Shown here one piece after another: positions 29,047 through 38,003 of a DNA stretch of 64,000 nt. Below the pieces are notes generated by a model. It saw nothing but the letters and a program-made list of their open reading frames with translations, was not told where the DNA came from and made no database searches. Source of the stretch: an uncultured Pelagibacteraceae bacterium (lineage in GTDB: Bacteria > Pseudomonadota > Alphaproteobacteria > Pelagibacterales > Pelagibacteraceae); contig CACEEW010000005.1 of assembly GCA_902558705.1 (NCBI GenBank), forward strand, positions 1-64,000, read 5' to 3'. The translations under genes and the position numbers were made by a program. Numbering within the stretch: position 1 is the first letter of the stretch; every line of letters begins with the position of its first letter.

Positions 29047-30450
29047 TTAATTTTGGTACTTTCTAACGTCATCAAGATTTCCAGAAATAGCTGCTGCTGC
29101 TGCCATACCAGGGCTTACTAAATGAGTTCTTCCCCCTCTACCTTGTCTTCCTTCAAAGTTTCTATTTGATGTAGAAGCACATCTTTCTTGTGGTTTTAAC
29201 TTGTCTGCATTCATGGCTAAACACATAGAGCAACCAGGTTCTCTCCATTCAAAACCTGAATTTACAAAAATTTTATCTAACCCCTCTTGCTCAGCCTGTT
29301 CTTTTACTAATCCTGATCCTGGCACAACCATCGCATGAACATGAGCAGCTATCTTTTTGTCTTTTAAAATTTTTGCCGCCTCTCTCAAATCTTCTATTCT
29401 TCCATTAGTGCAACTCCCAATAAAAACTTTATCTATTTTTATATCTTTTGCAGCCATATTGGGTTTTAAACCCATATAATTTAAAGATCTTTCTAAAGAA
29501 TTTTTTCTATCCTCATCCTTTTCGTTCTGAGGATTTGGAACTTTTTCATCTATTGTGATTACATCTTGAGGAGAAGTTCCCCAAGTTATCATAGGTAAAA
29601 TTTCCTCTGCTTGAAGATCAATTTCTTTATCAAATTTAGCACCTTCATCTGTTTTTAAATTTTTCCAATATTCCATTGCTTTATCCCAATCTTTATCTTT
29701 TGGAGACATTGGTCTGTCTTTTAAATATTTAAATATTTTTTCATCAGGTGCTATTAATCCTGCCCTAGCTCCACCCTCTATAGTCATGTTGCAAATTGTC
29801 ATTCTTTGTTCAACACTCAACGATCTAATTAGGTCACCTGCATATTCTATTACACAACCCGTTCCACCTGCTGTACCAATTTTTCCAATTATTTGAAGAA
29901 TAACATCTTTAGAAGTAACACCTAAAGGGAGTTTGCCGTTTACATTTACTCTAAAATTTTTAGCTTTTTTTTGAACTAATGTTTGAGTAGCTAAAACATG
30001 TTCTACTTCTGAAGTTCCAATTCCAAATGCTAAAGAACCAAAAGCACCGTGTGTTGCCGTATGGCTATCACCACATACTATTACTGTTCCAGGTTGAGTA
30101 AAACCTTGCTCTGGACCTGTAACATGAACGATTCCTTGTCTCTTATCATTCATACCAAAAAGTTTAATACCAAACTCTTTGCAATTAGCTTCTAAGGTTT
30201 CAACTTGTATCTTTGACTCTTTATCAGAAATACCTTTTGATCTATCAGTTGTTGGAACATTATGATCTGCTACTGCAAGTGTTAAATTAGGATGTCTAAC
30301 TTTACGATTAGAATTTCTTAAACCTTCAAATGCCTGGGGACTGGTTACCTCATGAACCAAATGACGATCTACAAATAACAAAGCTGTTCCATCATCTTGT
30401 AGATCTACAAGGTGATCATTCCAAATTTTATCGTATAAAGTATTGGGCAT
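29047..30450 (-). CDS. leuC: 3-isopropylmalate dehydratase large subunit
   Basis: 467 residues, aconitase superfamily. 4Fe-4S ligands are seen in [13 protein letters not shown] and [11 protein letters not shown]. Other signatures: [35 protein letters not shown] and [21 protein letters not shown]. The gene follows rplS by only 11 bp, tying leucine synthesis to a ribosomal protein operon. Confidence 0.96.
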   Translation of the reverse strand: MPNTLYDKIWNDHLVDLQDDGTALLFVDRHLVHEVTSPQAFEGLRNSNRKVRHPNLTLAVADHNVPTTDRSKGISDKESKIQVETLEANCKEFGIKLFGMNDKRQGIVHVTGPEQGFTQPGTVIVCGDSHTATHGAFGSLAFGIGTSEVEHVLATQTLVQKKAKNFRVNVNGKLPLGVTSKDVILQIIGKIGTAGGTGCVIEYAGDLIRSLSVEQRMTICNMTIEGGARAGLIAPDEKIFKYLKDRPMSPKDKDWDKAMEYWKNLKTDEGAKFDKEIDLQAEEILPMITWGTSPQDVITIDEKVPNPQNEKDEDRKNSLERSLNYMGLKPNMAAKDIKIDKVFIGSCTNGRIEDLREAAKILKDKKIAAHVHAMVVPGSGLVKEQAEQEGLDKIFVNSGFEWREPGCSMCLAMNADKLKPQERCASTSNRNFEGRQGRGGRTHLVSPGMAAAAAISGNLDDVRKYQN

Positions 30451-30461
30451 TAAAAAAAAAA

Positions 30462-31037
30462 CTATTTTTTTTCTGGTGTCTTTTCAAGTTTTTTTTCTGC
30501 TTTAATTTCAGCATTAGGGGCATCTTTTTTAGACTCTTCCTTAAAAGAATCATCTTTTTTAGCCTCTGAAGTCGGTGCAGTTTCTACTTTTATCTCAGGT
30601 TCATTTTCTTTAACTACTGGAGCTAAGTTTTCTTCATTCACTGTTTCTGGTTTCACATCCATATCTATACCAATTTTTTTTCTAATTTTCTCTGCAATCC
30701 TAGCTGATTTACCAGTTCTATCTCTTAAATAGTAAAGTTTAGCTCTTCTTACTTTACCTGAACGGATTACTTTAATTGAATCAATTAAAGTTCCGTACAA
30801 TGGAAAAGTTCGTTCTACACCCTCTCCAAAAGAAATTTTTCTCACAGTAAACGATGAATTAAGATCTCTATTTTTTTTAGCGATGCAAACGCCTTCAAAA
30901 TATTGGATTCTTTCTTTTTTACCTTCAGTAATTCTAACACCAACTTTTACTACATCGCCAGGATAAAATTCAGGAATTTTTTTCTCTGAAAGAATTTTTT
31001 TAACATTATGCTGATTTATTTCTTCAATAGTTTTCAT
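30462..31037 (-). CDS. rplS: Ribosomal protein L19 with long acidic/basic tail
   Basis: About 191 residues from the ATG at 31037; a TTG five codons earlier (31052) is possible but gives an atypical N-terminus. The first 120 residues are standard L19: [71 protein letters not shown]. The remaining 70 residues are a Lys/Glu/Pro/Ala-rich disordered extension ([16 protein letters not shown] and similar), well beyond the usual length. The neighbouring S16 has a comparable tail. Confidence 0.93.
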   Translation of the reverse strand: MKTIEEINQHNVKKILSEKKIPEFYPGDVVKVGVRITEGKKERIQYFEGVCIAKKNRDLNSSFTVRKISFGEGVERTFPLYGTLIDSIKVIRSGKVRRAKLYYLRDRTGKSARIAEKIRKKIGIDMDVKPETVNEENLAPVVKENEPEIKVETAPTSEAKKDDSFKEESKKDAPNAEIKAEKKLEKTPEKK

Positions 31038-31053
31038 TTTAATATTTAACAAA

Positions 31054-31740
31054 TTAATCTTTCTTATATTTTTGCCACAAATCTGGTCTTCGGACGCGTG
31101 TTATAGCCTCTGATTGAGATAAACGCCAGTCTTTAATTTTAGTATGATCTCCAGATAATAATACTTCAGGGACTGACTTTTCTTCCCAAATTTGAGGTTT
31201 AGTATATTGAGGGTACTCTAAAAGACCATTTTCAAAGGTTTCATCAATGGAAGATTTTTCGTTTCCCAATACCCCTGGCAAAAGTCTTAAAATGCTATCA
31301 AGTACTACTAGTGCAGCAGTTTCACCTCCAGACAAAACATAATCTCCCACACTTATTTCTTCAATATTCCTTGTGGTCAAAACTCTTTCATCTACCCCTT
31401 CGAAGTGACCACAAATTAAAGATATTGATTTCTCTTTTGATAAGTCTTGAGCAAGTTTTTGATCGAATTTTTTACCTTTTGGTGAAAGATAAAAAACTCT
31501 TTCTCCTTTTTTAACTTTTCGGTCAAGAGATTTTGCTAAAATATCAGCTTTAAGTAACATTCCTGTTCCTCCACCATAAGGAGTATCATCGACTGTTTTG
31601 TGTTTATCAGTTGCAGCATCTCTAATGTTTATTACACTTAAGTTCCACAATTTATTAGACAAAGCTTTTCCATAAAGACCTTTTGCTAAAGGTCCAGGAA
31701 AAACTTCTGGATAAAGGGTAAATACTTGAGCTTGAAACAT
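31054..31740 (-). CDS. trmD: tRNA (guanine37-N1)-methyltransferase
   Basis: 228 residues from the ATG at 31740; a TTG two codons upstream is less likely because it lacks a spaced Shine-Dalgarno. It uses S-adenosylmethionine to methylate G37. SPOUT knot motifs: [54 protein letters not shown] and [14 protein letters not shown]. Directly follows rpsP; rimM, which commonly separates these genes, is missing here. Confidence 0.95.
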   Translation of the reverse strand: MFQAQVFTLYPEVFPGPLAKGLYGKALSNKLWNLSVINIRDAATDKHKTVDDTPYGGGTGMLLKADILAKSLDRKVKKGERVFYLSPKGKKFDQKLAQDLSKEKSISLICGHFEGVDERVLTTRNIEEISVGDYVLSGGETAALVVLDSILRLLPGVLGNEKSSIDETFENGLLEYPQYTKPQIWEEKSVPEVLLSGDHTKIKDWRLSQSEAITRVRRPDLWQKYKKD

Positions 31741-31754
31741 AAACAATCTTTAGA

Positions 31755-32210
31755 TTATTTTTTTTCCTCTTTAGGAGCTTCTTCCTTTTTAGCTTCTGCT
31801 GCTGGTGCTGCGTCTGCTTTAGGAGCTTCTTCCTTTTTAGCTTCTGCTGCTGGTGCTGCGTCTGCTTTAGGAGCTTCTTCCTTTTTAGCTTCTTCAGATC
31901 CTTCTTTTTTTCTATCTTTTTTTGGAACTGCTTTTTGAGGATTATTTCCGTTAGCAGGCATAGGCATTAATTCATTTTCACCTAAAATTCTTGCTACTCT
32001 TGTTGTTGGTTGCGCCCCTTGACCTAGCCAATATTTTATTCTTTCAGCCTCAAGTCCAATTCTTTCCTTTTTTTCTTTGGGAAGTAATGGATTGAAAAAA
32101 CCTACTTTTTCAATAAACCTTCCATCTCTTGCAAAACGACTATCTGCTACAACTACTTTGTAAACTGGTCTCTTCTTTGTTCCACCTCTTGATAACCTTA
32201 ACTTTAACAT
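31755..32210 (-). CDS. rpsP: Ribosomal protein S16 with repeated Ala/Lys/Glu tail
   Basis: 151 residues; ordinary S16 proteins are about 80-90. Residues 1-85 are typical: [58 protein letters not shown]. From about residue 106 the sequence becomes [16 protein letters not shown] repeated, encoded by a 48-bp perfect tandem repeat. A strong GGAGAG Shine-Dalgarno precedes the ATG. Lies between ffh and trmD. Confidence 0.95.
   Translation of the reverse strand: MLKLRLSRGGTKKRPVYKVVVADSRFARDGRFIEKVGFFNPLLPKEKKERIGLEAERIKYWLGQGAQPTTRVARILGENELMPMPANGNNPQKAVPKKDRKKEGSEEAKKEEAPKADAAPAAEAKKEEAPKADAAPAAEAKKEEAPKEEKK
31770..31893 (-). repeat. 48-bp tandem repeat coding the S16 tail
   Basis: The 48-bp unit starts at 31770, 31818 and 31866 (the last copy covers 28 bp before diverging), about 2.6 copies with no mismatch that I can see. 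It encodes the 16-residue unit [16 protein letters not shown]. Perfect copies indicate recent slippage or strong homogenisation, so repeat number may vary between strains. Confidence 0.9.
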
Positions 32211-32226
32211 TTACTCTCCTTTTTTT

Positions 32227-33585
32227 TTATTTTAATTGATTAAATAATTCTGGTGGTATTCCTTTATCAGATATACCTTTCAGATTTCCTTTAGACATCT
32301 TTTTCATCATTTCGGACATCATTTTAAATTGCTTTAGCAATTTATTGATAGTGGCTGGATCTGTACCAGAACCATTAGCAATTCTCTTTTTTCGAGAACC
32401 ATCAATTATTTTTGGATTCTCTCGTTCATTTTTTGTCATAGATAGAATTATTGCCTCATTTTTTGTAATTACACTTTCATCTATACCTGCAGCATCCATT
32501 TGAGACCTAACTTTTGAAACCCCTGGCATAAAAGACATTACTCCTTCTATTCCACCCATTTTTTTCATCTGTCGTAATTGGGTTAAATAATCTTGCATTG
32601 AAAATTGTCCTTTTTTTAAATTTTCTTCAGCCTTTTTAATATTTTCTTCACCAAGATCTTGTGCAGCTTTTTCTACAAGAGATACAATATCTCCCATTCC
32701 CAAAATTCTATTTGCGATTCTATCTGGATGAAATACTTCAAGATTTTCAATTTTTTCGCCTACACCTAAAAATTTAATTGGAACTTGAGAAATAAATTTC
32801 ATACTAACGGCTGCTCCACCTCTAGCATCACCATCTGCTCTAGTTAAAATTATTCCTGACAAGTTTACTGTATTTTTAAATTCTTTTGCTACGGATGCTG
32901 CTACTTGTCCCGTAAGTGAGTCTGCAACCAAAAAAGTCTCTGCAGGATTAATTGTTTTTTCAATTTGTTTGATCTCACTCATCATTTGTAAATCAATCTG
33001 TGTCCTTCCTGCGGTATCAAATAATATAATATCAGCTGCATTTAAATTGGCTGCGCTTATAGCTCTTTGACAAATATCAGCTGGCTGTTGGCCTTCAATT
33101 ATAGGGAGAGTTAAAATATCATTTTGCTCACCTAAAGATTTAAGTTGTTCTTGAGCAGCAGGCCTATAAATATCTAAGCTAACCATCATAACTTTCTTTT
33201 TCTTAGTATTTTCTAGGTACCTTGCAAGTTTAGCGGTTGTAGTTGTTTTACCAGAGCCCTGTAATCCAACTAGCATCATTGGTACTGGAGGAACTGCATT
33301 AAGATTTACATCATTATTTTTTTCACCTAGCAAATTAACAAGCTCGTCATAAACAATCTTAACCACCATATCTCCGGGTGATGTCGATCTTATTATTTCT
33401 TGTCCTAAGGCTTTTGGTTTAACTTTTTCAACGAATTCTTTTGCAACATCTAAAGAAACGTCAGCTTCTATTAAAGCTTGTCTAATACCTCTTAAGCCTT
33501 CATCAACTTGCTTTTCATCAAGAGAAGGTGCTTTTTTTAGAGAAGAAAAAATTTCTTCAAATTTATTTGTCAAATTTTCAAACAT
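32227..33585 (-). CDS. ffh: Signal recognition particle protein
   Basis: 452 residues from the ATG at 33585, giving the usual start MFENLTNKFEEIFSSLKKA; an upstream start at 33612 would add nine atypical residues. N domain, then GTPase motifs GLQGSGKTTTTAKLA, DTAGRTQIDLQMM and TRADGDARGGAAVS, then a methionine-rich M domain (LKQFKMMSEMMKKMSKGN). It delivers nascent membrane proteins to FtsY, whose gene is just across the intergenic region. The leader upstream is unusually structured. Confidence 0.95.
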   Translation of the reverse strand: MFENLTNKFEEIFSSLKKAPSLDEKQVDEGLRGIRQALIEADVSLDVAKEFVEKVKPKALGQEIIRSTSPGDMVVKIVYDELVNLLGEKNNDVNLNAVPPVPMMLVGLQGSGKTTTTAKLARYLENTKKKKVMMVSLDIYRPAAQEQLKSLGEQNDILTLPIIEGQQPADICQRAISAANLNAADIILFDTAGRTQIDLQMMSEIKQIEKTINPAETFLVADSLTGQVAASVAKEFKNTVNLSGIILTRADGDARGGAAVSMKFISQVPIKFLGVGEKIENLEVFHPDRIANRILGMGDIVSLVEKAAQDLGEENIKKAEENLKKGQFSMQDYLTQLRQMKKMGGIEGVMSFMPGVSKVRSQMDAAGIDESVITKNEAIILSMTKNERENPKIIDGSRKKRIANGSGTDPATINKLLKQFKMMSEMMKKMSKGNLKGISDKGIPPELFNQLK

Positions 33586-33605
33586 ATTTATTTTACACAG
33601 CAGTA

Positions 33606-33690
33606 ATCGCACTAGTGGGCGAACCCTCGCTGACTAGTGTCGATCTCTTTGTTTCCAAAGACACCGCAAATTTAACGTTTTTGCGGAAAC
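33606..33690 (-). ncRNA. Structured leader RNA candidate upstream of ffh
   Basis: The divergent ffh/dapF gap is much richer in G+C than its surroundings. In minus-strand sense, GTTTCC (33690-33685) pairs with GGAAAC (33656-33651) around an inner GCAAA/TTTGC stem; CCGCAAA/TTTGCGG is an alternative. A long hairpin at 33644-33606 follows, with ATCG/CGAT, a bulged A, CACTAGT/ACTAGTG, a six-base bulge and GGG-TTCG-CCC. The element ends about 20 nt before the ffh start codon. It lacks the SRP-RNA GGTCAGGTCCGGAAGG-type core, so it is not the 4.5S RNA. It may be a cis-regulator of ffh; I faintly recall an ffh-associated RNA family but cannot verify it. Confidence 0.65.
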
Positions 33691-33697
33691 TGACCCA

Positions 33698-33724
33698 AAT
33701 TATAATAGAGGTTCAAAAAGTCAA
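33698..33724 (-). promoter_or_regulatory. Candidate ffh promoter (overlaps a dapF -10-like box)
   Basis: On the minus strand TATAAT at 33703-33698 has TTGACT at 33724-33719, a rather short spacing of 15. The predicted start lies just before the first stem of the leader candidate. The plus strand also reads TATAAT at 33701-33706, which could serve dapF. Confidence 0.4.
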
Positions 33725-33746
33725 TAAATAAGTTAAATAACTATAT

Positions 33747-34571
33747 ATGGACATTAAAGCTTTTAAAATGGATGGATTAGGTAATGATTTTGTGATCATT
33801 GATAATAGAGAAAAAATTACAAACTTATCAAAAGATCAGGTTATTAAAATCTGTAACAGAAATTTTATTGGTTGTGATCAATTGATACTAATAGAAAAAG
33901 ATAACACTACTGATGCTAATTTAAAATTTTTTAATTCTGATGGAGGAGAATCTGGAGCATGTGGAAATGGAACAAGATGTGTTGCTGATTTAATATCAAA
34001 AGAGAAAAATGATAAAAATGTGACTTTAACGACTCAGTCTGGAATTTTAAAATCAGAAATATTGGGTAATAATCTTGTAATAACTGAAATTGGAAAAGCA
34101 AAAATAAATTGGAATGAAATTCCTCTTTCAAAAGAATCTGATACAAAAAATTTAAATATTAAAATTAATGATTTAGATAATAAAGAATATTTAGGTGGTA
34201 CTGCTATAAATGTAGGGAACCCCCACGTTATTTTTTTTGTAGAAAAAATTGAAAACTTTGATATTGGAAAAATTGGTCCAAAAATTGAGAGTCATGTTTT
34301 ATTTCCAGAAAGATGTAACGTTACAATAGCTAAAGTAATTAATGAAAATCTAATAAAAGTTAAAGTTTGGGAAAGAGGTGCAGGTTTAACAAAGGCATGT
34401 GGAACAGCAGCTTGTGCAACAGCTTTTGCTGGTAAATTAAATAATTTAACCAAAAATAATACAGACATAGAATTTGTTAATGGAAAATTATCAATTTTCA
34501 TAGATGAAAAAAATTCTATTCATATGAAAGGCCCGGTCTCAGATATTAAGGAAATTTCAATAAAATTATAA
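33747..34571 (+). CDS. dapF: Diaminopimelate epimerase
   Basis: 274 residues. Interconverts LL- and meso-diaminopimelate for peptidoglycan and lysine. Both catalytic cysteines are visible: ESGACGNGTRCVADL (near residue 73) and LTKACGTAACATAFAG (near residue 218). N-terminal MDGLGNDFVIID is diagnostic. Its stop overlaps the ftsY start by one base. Confidence 0.96.
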   Translation: MDIKAFKMDGLGNDFVIIDNREKITNLSKDQVIKICNRNFIGCDQLILIEKDNTTDANLKFFNSDGGESGACGNGTRCVADLISKEKNDKNVTLTTQSGILKSEILGNNLVITEIGKAKINWNEIPLSKESDTKNLNIKINDLDNKEYLGGTAINVGNPHVIFFVEKIENFDIGKIGPKIESHVLFPERCNVTIAKVINENLIKVKVWERGAGLTKACGTAACATAFAGKLNNLTKNNTDIEFVNGKLSIFIDEKNSIHMKGPVSDIKEISIKL

Positions 34572-35488
34572 TGGGAATTTTTGATAAATTTAAAGAAGGT
34601 TTTCAAAAAAGTGCTTCTGCACTTTCGTCTGGCATTAAGGAAATAATTGTAAAAAAAAAAATAGATGATGAAAATTTAAATAAAATTGAAGAATTTTTGA
34701 TTAAATCTGATGTAGGTATAGAAGCTGCCTCTGAGATAAAACAAATAATTTCAACTAAAAAAATTGATCCTTCAAAAGATTTATCTTTAGAAATAAATCT
34801 CATATTAAAAGATTATATAATTTCTTTAATGAAACCCCTAGAGAACAAGTCTTTTTTCACTAAAAAAGATAAATTAAATGCAACTTTAATCTCTGGTGTA
34901 AATGGTGTTGGTAAAACAACTACTATTGGTAAAATTGGTAAAATTTTAAAATCAAATGGTAATAAAGTTATGTTTGCAGCCTCTGATACTTTTAGAGCTG
35001 CAGCTATTGAGCAATTGGAAAATTGGGCTAATAAAATAGATGTTCAAGTTATTAAATCATCACAAGGTTCAGATCCAGCTTCAGTAGCATATAAAGCCAT
35101 CGAAGATGCATTAAAAAATAATTTTGATCAAGTTTTAATTGATACGGCAGGAAGACTTCAAAATAAAAAGAATTTAATGGAAGAATATAAAAAAATTGCA
35201 AATGTGACTAAAAAGATAGACGCTGAAGCACCACATGATGTTGTTTTAGTTTTAGACGCGACTTCAGGTCAAAATATAATAAATCAAGTCGAAGAGTTTA
35301 ATAAAATTATTCCAATAACAGGTATCATAATGACGAAATTAGATGGAACTGCAAAAGGAGGTATTCTTTTAGCTTTAGCAAAGAAATATAAACTTCCTAT
35401 TATTGCATTAGGATTAGGTGAAAAAGAAGATGACTTGCAAATATTTGAAGCAGAAAAATTTGCAGATGCCTTCACTCAAACTGATTAA
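34571..35488 (+). CDS. ftsY: Signal recognition particle receptor FtsY
   Basis: 305 residues, consisting of the NG domain with almost no acidic N-terminal A domain. GTPase motifs: SGVNGVGKTTTIGKIGK, AASDTFRAAAIEQL, DTAGRLQNKKNLMEE and TKLDGTAKGGILLAL. It docks Ffh-ribosome complexes at the membrane. Start shares a base with the dapF stop. The 3' end overlaps the convergent hypothetical gene by 4 bp. Confidence 0.95.
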   Translation: MGIFDKFKEGFQKSASALSSGIKEIIVKKKIDDENLNKIEEFLIKSDVGIEAASEIKQIISTKKIDPSKDLSLEINLILKDYIISLMKPLENKSFFTKKDKLNATLISGVNGVGKTTTIGKIGKILKSNGNKVMFAASDTFRAAAIEQLENWANKIDVQVIKSSQGSDPASVAYKAIEDALKNNFDQVLIDTAGRLQNKKNLMEEYKKIANVTKKIDAEAPHDVVLVLDATSGQNIINQVEEFNKIIPITGIIMTKLDGTAKGGILLALAKKYKLPIIALGLGEKEDDLQIFEAEKFADAFTQTD

Positions 35489-36048
35489 TTTATTAAATTA
35501 CTCGAAATCAAAGGCTTATAAATACTACACTTATAATTATCTTTAAATTTATAATGACCACAATCTTTTGAAAAAGAAGAAATTATAAAATCAAATTTAC
35601 CAGTTGTAGGATAAAGTTCTAATTTTTGATTAATAATATCATATTTGAAATTTGCATTTAAACTTTTGACAGCACTTATCATTACTAGAGTTTTATTATC
35701 CTTCAAAAGATAGTAAGCGAAATCATCAGGGAAAACTGGAAAGTTATACTCTTGTAAAAAATATTTAGCCTTAGAAGGAAACCAATCATAAGAAATTAAA
35801 GGCATAGATGATTTGGTGGAATAATTATAAATATAAAGGTCTCTTGGAAAATCGTTTATATAATTACTTTCTTCACCTCTAGCTAAAATCGATTTTTCCC
35901 TACCCTTAAAATATAGTGCAAACTCTTTATTGTGAGAGTCCATATGATCAATATGAAATAGATCATCTGGATAAAAAGAGTTTTCTTTTGAGTAAACAAA
36001 ATTTGTGAAAATAAAGCTAAAAAAAAGAATTAAAAAATATCTTATCAT
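35485..36048 (-). CDS. Secreted protein of unknown function
   Basis: 187 residues. Signal peptide (YFLILFFSFIFTNFVYS, about 4-20). The mature part is rich in aromatic and charged residues with a few likely beta strands and two Cys near the C-terminus (SKDCGHYKFKDNYKCSIY) that may form a disulfide. No family recognised. Last gene of the minus-strand series from 36916; 49 bp separate it from the anchored hydrolase. Confidence 0.6.
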   Translation of the reverse strand: MIRYFLILFFSFIFTNFVYSKENSFYPDDLFHIDHMDSHNKEFALYFKGREKSILARGEESNYINDFPRDLYIYNYSTKSSMPLISYDWFPSKAKYFLQEYNFPVFPDDFAYYLLKDNKTLVMISAVKSLNANFKYDIINQKLELYPTTGKFDFIISSFSKDCGHYKFKDNYKCSIYKPLISSNLIN

Positions 36049-36097
36049 TGATTTAAATAAGCTTAAAATCTTGAAATATATTTGTTTAGATTGTGGC

Positions 36098-36916
36098 TTA
36101 ATTTAAACTATCTAAAAATGACTTTAATGCTTTAAGAAGATTTTTATTATATTCCATCATATGATTGTCATATTTTGTAAAATATGAATATTTAGGCTTG
36201 TTTGCAATTTCATATATTTTTTTTCCCATTGAAAATGGAACAATTTGATCAGCCTCACCATGCATCACTAAAATAGGAGAATTGATATTTTTAATTTTTT
36301 TTTTGTTTTCAAATTTATCTTTTAACAATAAGCTGACGGGTATATATGGATAAAATTTTTTGGCAGCATCAATCATTGAAGTAAAAGGTGTTTCTAATAT
36401 TATTCCTGCAAAATTTTTATTTTGAGCAAGATGTGTGGCCACTCCTGTGCCCAATGACTCTCCATATAAAATAATATCTTTTTCTCTCACACCTTTTTTG
36501 GCTAACCAGTCAATTGCACTTTTACCATCATCATAAAGACCTTGTTCAGTTGGTTTACCATTATTTCCACTAAACCCACGCCAAGCTATTATTAAAAAAT
36601 TTATATCCATATCTTTAAAATGATTGATTTTATGAATTCTATTTTCTAGAGATCCTGCATTACCATGAAAAAAAATTAGCGTCTTAAAATCCTTTAGATT
36701 TTTTTCATGATACCAGCCTAATATTTGAAGATTATCTGTAGATGATATTTTCACCTTTTCAATACCTACAGAGATCTCATCGCCTGAATAATTATTTTCG
36801 TTTGGATGATATAATAAGCTTCTTTGATAGAAGTACAAAAATACTAAAATTAAAGAATAAAGAAAAAATATAATTAAAATTAATTGCATTATATTGTTCT
36901 TAATTTTTTTGAACAT
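36098..36916 (-). CDS. Membrane-anchored alpha/beta hydrolase (BEM46-like)
   Basis: 272 residues. One N-terminal membrane helix (about 10-30) followed by the hydrolase domain typical of the BEM46/ABHD13-like group: LIFFHGNAGSLENRI oxyanion region, LIIAWRGFSGNNGKPTEQG, nucleophile in YGESLGTGVATHLA, acid in MHGEADQIVPF and His in KYDNHMMEYN. Likely anchored in the inner membrane with the catalytic domain outside the bilayer; substrate unknown. Its start overlaps the DMT transporter stop by 17 bp. Confidence 0.85.
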   Translation of the reverse strand: MFKKIKNNIMQLILIIFFLYSLILVFLYFYQRSLLYHPNENNYSGDEISVGIEKVKISSTDNLQILGWYHEKNLKDFKTLIFFHGNAGSLENRIHKINHFKDMDINFLIIAWRGFSGNNGKPTEQGLYDDGKSAIDWLAKKGVREKDIILYGESLGTGVATHLAQNKNFAGIILETPFTSMIDAAKKFYPYIPVSLLLKDKFENKKKIKNINSPILVMHGEADQIVPFSMGKKIYEIANKPKYSYFTKYDNHMMEYNKNLLKALKSFLDSLN

Positions 36917-37805
36917 TTTTTTTCTTTGCTAAGTATATGCCAAAAAAAACTAACATAGTTCCTACAAGATGATAGTTTTCTAATTTTTCTTCAAATAAAA
37001 AATAGCCATAAATTGCTCCATAAATTGTAAAAATATATAAGGTAAATCCTGTTAAAGATGCACCAAGTTTTTTTTGTGCCATTGTATAGAGAGTAAATGC
37101 AACTATTCCTGGGGAAACTGCTGCAAAGACAACCCAGATGAAAAATTCCTGATTAAATATAGTTCTTTCAAAAAAAATTTCTTCACTAATATAAAAAGGT
37201 AACAAGCTGACTGCCCCAAAAAAAGCGATTAATGTAAATCTTTGAAAAATTTCAAGTTTTGTTTTCCAATAGAACAAATAAATTGAATATAAGGCCCATC
37301 CAATAGCAGCAGCCAACATCCACAAATCACCAATTGTAAAATTAAGATCTATTAACAAAGAGAGATCACCTTTTATAATAATAGCAAATACTCCTATCAA
37401 ACAAGCTATTAGTCCAGTAATTTTAGTTAGATTAATTTTTTCATTAAAAAAAATGCTTGAAATCAAAATTATAAATACTGGAGATGAGGTATAAATAATT
37501 CCCATATTGGTAACAGTAGTGGTTTGACCAGCTAAAAAAGGGAAAGCGCCACATACCCCACATCCAGTTGCCCCTAAGAAAAAAAGTTTTTTATATTCTT
37601 TTTTCATAATTTTGTAACTCTTTCTTAAAGATAAATAAGTGAATGGTAGGAGAATTAAAAAAACTACTGTCCATCTCCAAAATGCTAAAGAGATTGGTGG
37701 AACATATTCAACTCCACCTCTGGCTACAATTAAATTTGATGCCATAAATATTGGTTGAATAAATAAAAGAGAAAATGCTAATAAATTATTTGTTTTTGTG
37801 TTCAA
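36900..37805 (-). CDS. EamA/DMT-family transporter
   Basis: 301 residues, ten hydrophobic helices in two repeats of five, the standard EamA arrangement. Start is TTG at 37805; no ATG precedes the first helix. Features include PPISLAFWRWTVVFLILLPF, GATGCGVCGAFPFLAGQTTTVTNMGIIY and the second-half WMLAAAIGWALYSIYLFY. DMT members export amino acids, metabolites or drugs; the substrate cannot be read. Co-directional with the amidase and TRAP genes. Confidence 0.87.
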   Translation of the reverse strand: MNTKTNNLLAFSLLFIQPIFMASNLIVARGGVEYVPPISLAFWRWTVVFLILLPFTYLSLRKSYKIMKKEYKKLFFLGATGCGVCGAFPFLAGQTTTVTNMGIIYTSSPVFIILISSIFFNEKINLTKITGLIACLIGVFAIIIKGDLSLLIDLNFTIGDLWMLAAAIGWALYSIYLFYWKTKLEIFQRFTLIAFFGAVSLLPFYISEEIFFERTIFNQEFFIWVVFAAVSPGIVAFTLYTMAQKKLGASLTGFTLYIFTIYGAIYGYFLFEEKLENYHLVGTMLVFFGIYLAKKKNVQKN

Positions 37806-37825
37806 TGATTTTAATGTTTAGATAT

Positions 37826-38002
37826 CTATTTTTTATCAAAAAAGGCCTCATAGACCATCATAAAAATTGCAATACCCATTAAAATATAAACAGGCAATAC
37901 ATCAAAAAAACCTATCATTGAAGATCTGGTTAATGTAAATGCAAGACCTACCAAAAAAGCTATTGCGAGAAGAGATCCTAAAAATGTTGTGAATTTTTGC
38001 AT
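37826..38002 (-). CDS. Small two-helix membrane protein (58 aa)
   Basis: A short ORF fills the gap between the amidase stop and the EamA start. It begins MQKFTTFLGSLLAIAFLVGL and ends MMVYEAFFDKK, with two predicted membrane helices (about 5-22 and 32-52). The ATG is one base after the amidase stop, which supports real translation by coupling. Family unknown. Confidence 0.6.
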   Translation of the reverse strand: MQKFTTFLGSLLAIAFLVGLAFTLTRSSMIGFFDVLPVYILMGIAIFMMVYEAFFDKK

Positions 38003-38003
38003 T

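Noticed and set aside
31726-31938. Plus-strand Ala/Ser-rich repeat ORF over rpsP
   Set aside because: Mirror of the 48-bp S16 tail repeat; the minus-strand frame is a real ribosomal protein.
33606-33690. 4.5S SRP RNA or tmRNA in the ffh-dapF gap
   Set aside because: The conserved SRP RNA core and tmRNA acceptor or tag features are not present on either strand.
34292-34501. Minus-strand ORF over dapF and similar small ORFs over lpd, sucB, leuB, dmdC and others
   Set aside because: Opposite-strand shadows of well-recognised genes, without ribosome sites or family features.
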